A DNA stretch of 64,000 nt from contig KI301992.1 of the NCBI GenBank assembly GCA_000471045.1, positions 562,346 to 626,345 of the forward strand, written 5' to 3'. The DNA is from an actinobacterium LLX17 (GTDB lineage: Bacteria; Actinomycetota; Actinomycetes; Propionibacteriales; Nocardioidaceae). This document shows positions 57,673 through 64,000 of this stretch, one piece after another (within the stretch, counting starts at the first letter, position 1; the number at the start of each line of letters is the position of its first letter). The notes beneath the pieces are model-generated. The model was given only the letters and a program-made list of their open reading frames with translations. It ran no database searches and had not been told where the DNA came from. Made by a program: the position numbers and the translations under genes.

Positions 57673-58025
57673 GCGAGATGCCGAAGGACCCTGACTGCCT
57701 GTTCTGCAAGATCGTCGACGGCTCCATCCCGGCCGACGTCGTGGGCGAGACCGAGCACTCGGTGGCCTTCCGCGACATCGATCCGCAGGCACCCACGCAC
57801 GTGCTGGTCATCCCCAAGCGGCACGAGCCCGATGTCGCGAGCCTGGCCGCCGCCGACCCCGAGGCCACCGTCGACCTGCTGCTGCACTCGCGGCGCGTGG
57901 CCGACGAGCTGGGCAGCGGGTCGTACCGACTGGTGTTCAACACCGGTGCCGACGCGCACCAGACGGTGTTCCACTGCCACGGTCACGTGCTGTCCGGCCG
58001 TCCGCTGGGCTGGCCCCCGGGCTGA
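57669..58025 (+). CDS. HIT family nucleotide hydrolase/transferase
   Basis: 118 residues starting ATG within the dnaJ stop region. Zinc-type N-terminus [16 protein letters not shown] and the histidine triad in [26 protein letters not shown]-like members hydrolyse adenosine phosphoramidates. In many actinobacteria rsmE lies between dnaJ and this gene; it is absent here and the two genes overlap. Confidence 0.93.
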   Translation: MSEMPKDPDCLFCKIVDGSIPADVVGETEHSVAFRDIDPQAPTHVLVIPKRHEPDVASLAAADPEATVDLLLHSRRVADELGSGSYRLVFNTGADAHQTVFHCHGHVLSGRPLGWPPG

Positions 58026-58049
58026 CCTGCTGCGTACGATTGACGGCAC

Positions 58050-59091
<1,042 letters not shown>

Positions 59092-59114
<23 letters not shown>

Positions 59115-59574
59115 GTCCGGCACGGGGGTCGACGTCGTCGCCCTCACCCGGTTGTGCCGCTTCGTCATGCGACGCATGCGGCTGCACCCGGCCACCGAGC
59201 TGACCGTCCGCCTCGTCGAGCCCGACACCATCGCGCGGCTCAACGAGCAGTGGATGGGCAAGACCGGCCCCACCGACGTGCTGTCGTTCCCGATGGACGA
59301 GCTGACGCCCGGGCGCGACGACGAGGATGCCTCCGAGGGCTACCTCGGCGACATCGCGCTGTGCCCGCAGGTCGCCGCGCAACAGGCACCGGCGGCGGGA
59401 CACGAGACCTCCGACGAGATCGACCTGCTGACGGTTCACGGCATCCTGCACCTGTTGGGCTACGACCATGCCGAGCCGGATGAGCATCGCGAGATGTTCG
59501 GTCTGCAGGGCCGGTTGCTGCTGGAGTGGCAGCGCGCCGCCCTCGGGGTCGACCCCGAGACCCCGGTGGTCTGA
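59092..59574 (+). CDS. ybeY: Endoribonuclease YbeY
   Basis: 160 residues from GTG. Zinc site HGILHLLGYDHAEPDEHREM (H-x3-H-x5-H) and upstream GPTDVLSFPMDE and YLGDIALCPQV. Processes 16S rRNA 3' ends and takes part in ribosome quality control. Overlap with the PhoH-like gene implies coupling. It is followed one base later by the CNNM-type gene. Confidence 0.96.
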
Positions 59575-59575
59575 C

Positions 59576-60886
59576 GTGCTCGACGCCGTCAGCTGGACCC
59601 CGATCATCGGATCGGTGGTGCTGGCCTTCCTGGCCGGCCTGCTGGTGAGCGTCGAGGCTGCCGTCTCGTCGTTCTCCCGCGCTCGCGCCGAGGAGCTCGA
59701 CGACGAGGGCCGCGCCGGAGCAGCCCGTCTCGTGACGGTGCTCGACGATCCGGCGCCCTACCTCAACAGCGTCACGCTCGTGCGGGTGCTGGCCGAGACG
59801 GCCTCGGTCGTGCTGGCCGCCCTCGTCGTCGTGGGCGAGCTCGACGGCTTCTGGACGCAGTTCCTGGTGGCCACCGTCGTGATGATGGTCGTCAGCTTCG
59901 TCTTCATCGGCGTGGGTCCGCGCACCCTGGGCCGTCAGCGGGCCGAGGCGATCGCCGTGTTCTCCGCCCTGCCCGTCGTGGTGCTCGAGCGCATCCTCGG
60001 TCCCATCCCCAAGCTGCTGATCCTCGTGGGCAACGCGCTCACCCCCGGCCGCGGCTTCAGCGAGGGACCGTTCGCCTCCGAGGTCGAGGTGCGTGAGCTG
60101 GTCGACCTCGCCGCCGCCTCCGCGGTCATCGAGGGCGACGAGTCCAAGATGATCCAGTCGGTCTTCGAGCTCGGCGACACGATCGTCCGCGAGGTCATGG
60201 TGCCGCGCACCGACGTCGTGTTCATCGACCAGACCAAGACCCTGCGCCAGACCATGTCGCTGGCGCTGCGCAGCGGATTCTCGCGCCTGCCGGTGGTCGA
60301 CGAGAACCTCGACGAGGTCGTGGGCATGGCCTACCTCAAGGACGTCACCAAGCGGGTCTTCGACAACCACGAGGCCGAGCAGACCGAGCGGGTCGCCACG
60401 GTCGCCCGACCCTGCCTGTTCGTGCCCGACACCAAGCACGCCGACGACCTCCTCAAGGAGATGCAGGCCCAGCGCACGCACGTGGCGGTGGTCGTCGACG
60501 AGTTCGGTGGCACGGCCGGCATCGTGACGATCGAGGACATCCTCGAGGAGATCGTCGGCGAGATCACCGACGAGTACGACTCCGAGCCCGACGAGCTGCA
60601 GCCGCTGTCCGACGGGGCGTGGCGCGTCAGCGCGCGGTACGACGTCGACGACCTCGCCGAGCTGGCAGGCGTCGACCTCGACGACGAGGACGTCGACTCC
60701 GTGGGTGGCCTGCTGGCCAAGCACCTCGGCAAGGTGCCGATCCCCGGGTCGGCGATCGAGGTCGCCGGGCTCCGGCTCGAGGCCGAGGGGCCGTCGGGCC
60801 GCCGCAACCGCATCGGTCGCGTGCTGGTCACCAGGGTCGATCAGGACGACGAGGCGGGTGCCGGCATCGGTAACCTCAGGGCATGA
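59576..60886 (+). CDS. CNNM/CorC-family transporter (hemolysin-C-like) with CBS domains
   Basis: 436 residues from the GTG at 59576, one base after the ybeY stop. DUF21/CNNM membrane domain at about 1-190 ([20 protein letters not shown]), then two CBS domains at about 205-330 ([40 protein letters not shown]), and a CorC_HlyC domain ([39 protein letters not shown]). Related proteins export Mg2+ or other divalent ions. Overlaps the next gene by 4 bp. Confidence 0.92.
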   Translation: MLDAVSWTPIIGSVVLAFLAGLLVSVEAAVSSFSRARAEELDDEGRAGAARLVTVLDDPAPYLNSVTLVRVLAETASVVLAALVVVGELDGFWTQFLVATVVMMVVSFVFIGVGPRTLGRQRAEAIAVFSALPVVVLERILGPIPKLLILVGNALTPGRGFSEGPFASEVEVRELVDLAAASAVIEGDESKMIQSVFELGDTIVREVMVPRTDVVFIDQTKTLRQTMSLALRSGFSRLPVVDENLDEVVGMAYLKDVTKRVFDNHEAEQTERVATVARPCLFVPDTKHADDLLKEMQAQRTHVAVVVDEFGGTAGIVTIEDILEEIVGEITDEYDSEPDELQPLSDGAWRVSARYDVDDLAELAGVDLDDEDVDSVGGLLAKHLGKVPIPGSAIEVAGLRLEAEGPSGRRNRIGRVLVTRVDQDDEAGAGIGNLRA

Positions 60887-61227
60887 CCCCGGAACTCGAC
60901 GCTGAGGACGCCAAGCTCGTGACGCTCGCGAGGGCCTCGCGGGCCCGCACCGGTGCCCGTCAGGGAGCCGCGGTCCGTGACCTCGACGGTCGCACCTACG
61001 CGGCGGCGACGGTGGCGCTCGACGCCCTGGCCGTCGACGCCCTCGACCTCGCGGTCGCCATGGCCGTGTCGTCCGGCGCGAAGGGCCTCGAGGCCGGCGC
61101 CGTCGTGGCTGAGGCGGAGCAGCTGGAGACCGTGAGTCTCGAGGCCCTCACCGAGCTCGCAGGCGCCGATCGTCCCGTCTACACGGCGGGGCCCGACGGC
61201 ACCGTCACCTCGGTGCGTCACTCGTGA
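60883..61227 (+). CDS. Cytidine-deaminase-fold protein lacking catalytic motifs
   Basis: 114 residues. The order of strands and helices (KLVTLARASRARTGARQGAA, DLDGRTYAAATVALDALAVD, ALDLAVAMAVSSGAKGLEAG) follows cytidine deaminase, and small cdd-like genes occur beside era in actinobacteria. However, the zinc motifs (C/H-A-E and P-C-x2-C) are missing; there is no Cys at all. Probably a non-catalytic paralogue of unknown function. Overlaps both neighbours by 4 bp. Confidence 0.7.
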   Translation: MTPELDAEDAKLVTLARASRARTGARQGAAVRDLDGRTYAAATVALDALAVDALDLAVAMAVSSGAKGLEAGAVVAEAEQLETVSLEALTELAGADRPVYTAGPDGTVTSVRHS

Positions 61228-62171
61228 CGAGCCCCCTCGGCCAGGAGCCGAAGGCCGCCGGGTTCCGCTCCGGCTTCGCCTGCTTCGTCGGCCGTCCCAA
61301 CGCCGGCAAGTCGACGCTCACCAACGCGCTGGTCGGCGGCAAGATCGCCATCACCTCGTCCAAGCCGCAGACCACCCGGCACGCCATCCGCGGCCTGGTC
61401 CACCGCGACGACGCCCAGCTGGTGCTGATCGACACCCCCGGCCTGCACCGGCCCCGCAACACGCTGGGTCAGCGGCTCAACGACCTCGTGCGCTCCACGT
61501 GGTCCGAGGTCGACACCGTCGCCATGTGCTTCCCGGCCGACCAGAAGGTGGGCCCCGGCGACAAGTACCTGGTGCAGGAGCTCGCGGCCCTGCGCCGCGC
61601 ACCCGTGCTGGCCGTCGCCACCAAGACCGACCTCGTCTCACCCCAGCGCCTGGCGCAGCACCTGATGGCGATCCAGCGTGCCGGCGAGGCCGCAGGGCTG
61701 CGCTTCCGCGAGATCGTGCCGGTCTCGGCGAAGTCCGGCGACCAGGTCGACCTGCTGACCGACCTGCTGGTCGCGACGCTGCCCGAGGGGCCGCCGCTGT
61801 ACCCGGACGGTCAGCTCACCGACGAGCCCGCCGAGACGCTCGTGGCCGAGGTCGTCCGCGAGGCGGCGCTGGAGGGCGTGCGCGACGAGCTGCCGCACTC
61901 GCTGGCCGTCGTCGTCGAGGAGATCGTGCCCCGCGAGGGCCGCAAGCCCGACTCGCCGCTGGTCGACGTGCGCGTGAACGTCTACGTCGAGCGCGACAGC
62001 CAGAAGGGCATCATCATCGGCCACAAGGGCGCCCGACTGCGCGAGATCGGCGCCACCTCGCGCAAGCAGGTCGAGACCATCCTCGGCTCGCCGGTCTTCC
62101 TCGACCTGCACGTCAAGGTGGCCAAGGACTGGCAGCGCGACCCCAAGCAGCTGCGCAAGCTCGGGTTCTGA
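61224..62171 (+). CDS. era: GTPase Era
   Basis: 315 residues from GTG, overlapping the previous stop. GTPase motifs: G1 VGRPNAGKSTLTNAL, G2 QTTRHAIRG, G3 DTPGLHRPRNTLGQRL, G4 TKTDLV, G5 VSAKSGDQVD. The KH domain contains SQKGIIIGHKGARLREIGA. Era binds the 3' end of 16S rRNA during 30S maturation, in keeping with ybeY upstream. Confidence 0.98.
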   Translation: MTSPLGQEPKAAGFRSGFACFVGRPNAGKSTLTNALVGGKIAITSSKPQTTRHAIRGLVHRDDAQLVLIDTPGLHRPRNTLGQRLNDLVRSTWSEVDTVAMCFPADQKVGPGDKYLVQELAALRRAPVLAVATKTDLVSPQRLAQHLMAIQRAGEAAGLRFREIVPVSAKSGDQVDLLTDLLVATLPEGPPLYPDGQLTDEPAETLVAEVVREAALEGVRDELPHSLAVVVEEIVPREGRKPDSPLVDVRVNVYVERDSQKGIIIGHKGARLREIGATSRKQVETILGSPVFLDLHVKVAKDWQRDPKQLRKLGF

Positions 62172-62207
62172 CGAGCCTCCCTCCCACCGACAGGTGACGA
62201 TGGGGAC

Positions 62208-63227
62208 ATGGACCCCGTGGACGCGCTCGACGAGATCGGATTCTGGCTCGAGCGGGAACGGGCCACGTCGTACCGGGTCGACGCCTTCCGGCGAGCGGCC
62301 CGGGCCCTCGCGGCACTCGACCCCGACGAGGTGAGCGCTCTGGTGGCCGACCACCGGCTCCGCTCGATCGACGGCATCGGCGCGAAGACCGAGGCGGTCG
62401 TGCACCAGGCGGCCGCCGGTGTGGTGCCGGAGTACCTGGCCGACCTGCGCGAACGGGGCCAGGAGCCGCTCGTCACCGGCGGCGAGGACGTACGGGCCAA
62501 GGTGCGCGGCGACCTGCACGTGCACTCGAACTGGTCCGACGGTGGTTCGCCGATCGACGTGGTCGCCAAGACCGCGAAGCAGCTCGGCCACGAGTACATG
62601 GCGCTGACCGACCACTCGCCGCGGCTGACCATCGCGAACGGCCTGAGCGCCGAGCGGCTGGAGCGTCAGCTCGACGTCGTGGCCGAGGTCGACGCGAGCC
62701 TGACGAAGTTCCGGCTGCTGCCCGGCATCGAGGTCGACATCCACGAGGACGGCTCGCTCGACCAGGAGCCCGCCCTGCTCGACCGGCTCGACGTCGTGGT
62801 GGCCAGCGTGCACTCCAAGCTGCGCGCCGATCGCCTGGTGATGACACGGCGCATGTTGAAGGCCATCGAGAACCCGCACACCAACGTGCTGGGCCACTGC
62901 ACCGGCCGGCTCGTGGAGGGTTCGCGGGGCAAGCGCCCGCCGAGCCAGTTCGACGCCGAGGCCGTCTTCGCAGCCTGCGCGGAGCACGACGTCGCGGTCG
63001 AGGTGAACTCGCGTCCCGAGCGCGCCGACCCGCCGGACGACCTGCTGAAGATGGCGATCGACGCCGGCTGCCTGTTCAGCATCGACTCCGACGCGCACGC
63101 CCCCGGCCAGCTGGCCTTCCTCGACCACGGGTGCGCGCGGGTCGCGGCCCTCGGGGTCCCGCTCGACCGCATCATCACCACCTGGCCGCTCAAGCGACTC
63201 CTGGCCTGGACGCACGCCAAGCGGTGA
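62208..63227 (+). CDS. PHP domain phosphoesterase with N-terminal HhH region (PolX-like, no polymerase core)
   Basis: 339 residues. Residues 1 to about 90 are helical with an HhH (RSIDGIGAKTEAVVHQA), as in the N-terminus of family X polymerases. The PHP domain follows: DLHVHSNWSDGG, YMALTDHSPRL, LLPGIEVDIHEDGSLD, VVASVHSKL, VLGHCTGR and FSIDSDAHAPGQL, with the metal-binding His/Asp present. The Pol X fingers/palm are absent. Likely a metal-dependent phosphoesterase or exonuclease acting on DNA. Confidence 0.9.
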   Translation: MDPVDALDEIGFWLERERATSYRVDAFRRAARALAALDPDEVSALVADHRLRSIDGIGAKTEAVVHQAAAGVVPEYLADLRERGQEPLVTGGEDVRAKVRGDLHVHSNWSDGGSPIDVVAKTAKQLGHEYMALTDHSPRLTIANGLSAERLERQLDVVAEVDASLTKFRLLPGIEVDIHEDGSLDQEPALLDRLDVVVASVHSKLRADRLVMTRRMLKAIENPHTNVLGHCTGRLVEGSRGKRPPSQFDAEAVFAACAEHDVAVEVNSRPERADPPDDLLKMAIDAGCLFSIDSDAHAPGQLAFLDHGCARVAALGVPLDRIITTWPLKRLLAWTHAKR

Positions 63228-63314
63228 CCGATTCGGGGAACCACGCAGTTGGCCTGCGACGTTGTCCGTAAAGGGCGACCATGGAGCCTTGAGGGGCGAG
63301 GGCGAGGGGCGTGC

Positions 63315-64000
63315 ATGAATCAGGTCAGCAGCATCATCGAGCGGGTCGAGCGCGTCATCGACGGCAAGCCCGAGGCCGTGGAGACGGCGCTGGTGGTGCT
63401 GCTGGCCGAGGGGCACCTGCTGATCGAGGACGTTCCCGGCGTCGGCAAGACCGTGCTCGCCAAGGCCATGGCGCGCACGCTGGGCTGCTCGGTGCGGCGC
63501 ATCCAGTTCACGCCCGACCTGCTGCCGTCGGACGTGACGGGCGTTGCGGTCTACGACCAGCAGTCCGGTGACTTCGTCTTCAAGCCCGGCGCCGTCTTCG
63601 CCAACGTGGTGATCGGTGACGAGATCAACCGCGCCTCGCCCAAGACCCAGGCCGCGCTGCTGGAGTCGATGGAGGAGCGGCAGGTCACCGTCGACGGCAC
63701 GACGCACCCGCTGGCGGCGCCGTTCGCGGTGATCGCCACCCAGAACCCGGTCGAGATGGAGGGCACCTATCCGCTGCCGGAGGCCCAGCTCGACCGCTTC
63801 ATGGCGCGCATCTCGATGGGGTACCCCGACGAGGACGCCGAGCTGTCGATGCTGCGTGACCGCGATGCCCGCGACCCCATGGACGCCATCGTGCCCGTCA
63901 CCACGGTCGACGACCTGCGCGCCATGATCGCCGCAGCCCGCGCGGTGCACGCCGCCAGCTCCGTCGAGCAGTACTGCGTCTCGTTGGTGCGGGCCACGCG
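63315..64000 (+). CDS. MoxR family AAA+ ATPase (partial, runs off window end)
   Basis: At least 228 residues from the ATG at 63315, with GAGGGGCG before it. MoxR motifs: [19 protein letters not shown] (Walker A), [33 protein letters not shown] (Walker B), [34 protein letters not shown] and LDRFM. MoxR ATPases act as chaperones for VWA/DUF58 protein systems usually encoded downstream, outside this window. The 87-bp leader has short GAGGGGCG-like repeats. Confidence 0.93.
   Translation, partial: MNQVSSIIERVERVIDGKPEAVETALVVLLAEGHLLIEDVPGVGKTVLAKAMARTLGCSVRRIQFTPDLLPSDVTGVAVYDQQSGDFVFKPGAVFANVVIGDEINRASPKTQAALLESMEERQVTVDGTTHPLAAPFAVIATQNPVEMEGTYPLPEAQLDRFMARISMGYPDEDAELSMLRDRDARDPMDAIVPVTTVDDLRAMIAAARAVHAASSVEQYCVSLVRAT

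Noticed and set aside
63270..63315. GAGGGGCG-like short repeats before the MoxR gene, considered as a CRISPR or regulatory array
   Set aside because: Units are too short and irregular, without spacers. They more likely reflect a G-rich ribosome-binding region.

Overview
The window is GC-rich, densely coded DNA with many GTG/TTG starts and 4-bp start/stop overlaps. The gene order points to a high-GC Gram-positive actinobacterium. Examples are xseB-xseA-ispH-DUF6542, leuS-comEA-comEC-holA-rpsT-lepA-hemW-DUF3097-hrcA-dnaJ-phoH-ybeY-CNNM-era, an IsdG/MhuD-type heme monooxygenase, an AAC(2')-like acetyltransferase and a UDP-galactopyranose mutase. Nocardioidaceae (for example Aeromicrobium or Nocardioides) is my best guess, inferred from synteny and protein style only. 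No rRNA, tRNA, CRISPR array or IS element was seen.

Layout. (1) 1-7.5 kb is a conserved block: exonuclease VII subunits, IspH, DUF6542, a heme-degrading monooxygenase, a Na+/H+ antiporter fused to a UBP-type zinc finger, an aminoglycoside-acetyltransferase-like protein and YchF. (2) 7.5-19 kb is accessory. It holds a DUF1877-like protein, a decayed higBA toxin-antitoxin locus, a large LuxR/MalT-type ATPase regulator divergent from an LPxTG surface protein and a lipoprotein, vapBC, a SUKH-like protein, HrpB and an unassigned SNF2-like helicase. This stretch is flanked by a 28-bp imperfect direct repeat that begins in the 3' end of ychF, as expected for an attachment site, but I find no integrase. 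(3) 19-35 kb is mixed accessory: a class II amidotransferase, a hydrolase, an Ltp-repeat membrane protein, a secreted beta-propeller, two signalling proteins (PAS-PAS-GAF-SpoIIE phosphatase and HATPase-PAS), an MFS pump, small membrane proteins, YibE/F and a phosphotransferase. (4) 35-38.5 kb carries a polysaccharide ABC exporter divergent from glf. Its ATPase unusually ends in S-layer-homology repeats. (5) 38.5-64 kb is the housekeeping backbone: leuS, a frameshifted degV, comEA/comEC/holA, rpsT, lepA, fadD, hemW, a CIRCE-controlled hrcA-dnaJ operon, phoH-ybeY-CNNM-era, a PHP phosphoesterase and the start of a MoxR ATPase.

How genes work together. HrcA is expected to bind the CIRCE element in front of its own operon and so control DnaJ. 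ComEA and ComEC form a DNA-uptake pair. The ABC exporter plus Glf suggest export of a galactofuranose-containing glycan. The two signalling proteins (24.4 and 30.6 kb) resemble the phosphatase and kinase sides of a partner-switching circuit, although no STAS anti-anti-sigma factor or sigma factor lies nearby. All assignments come from reading the sequence; no database search was run.
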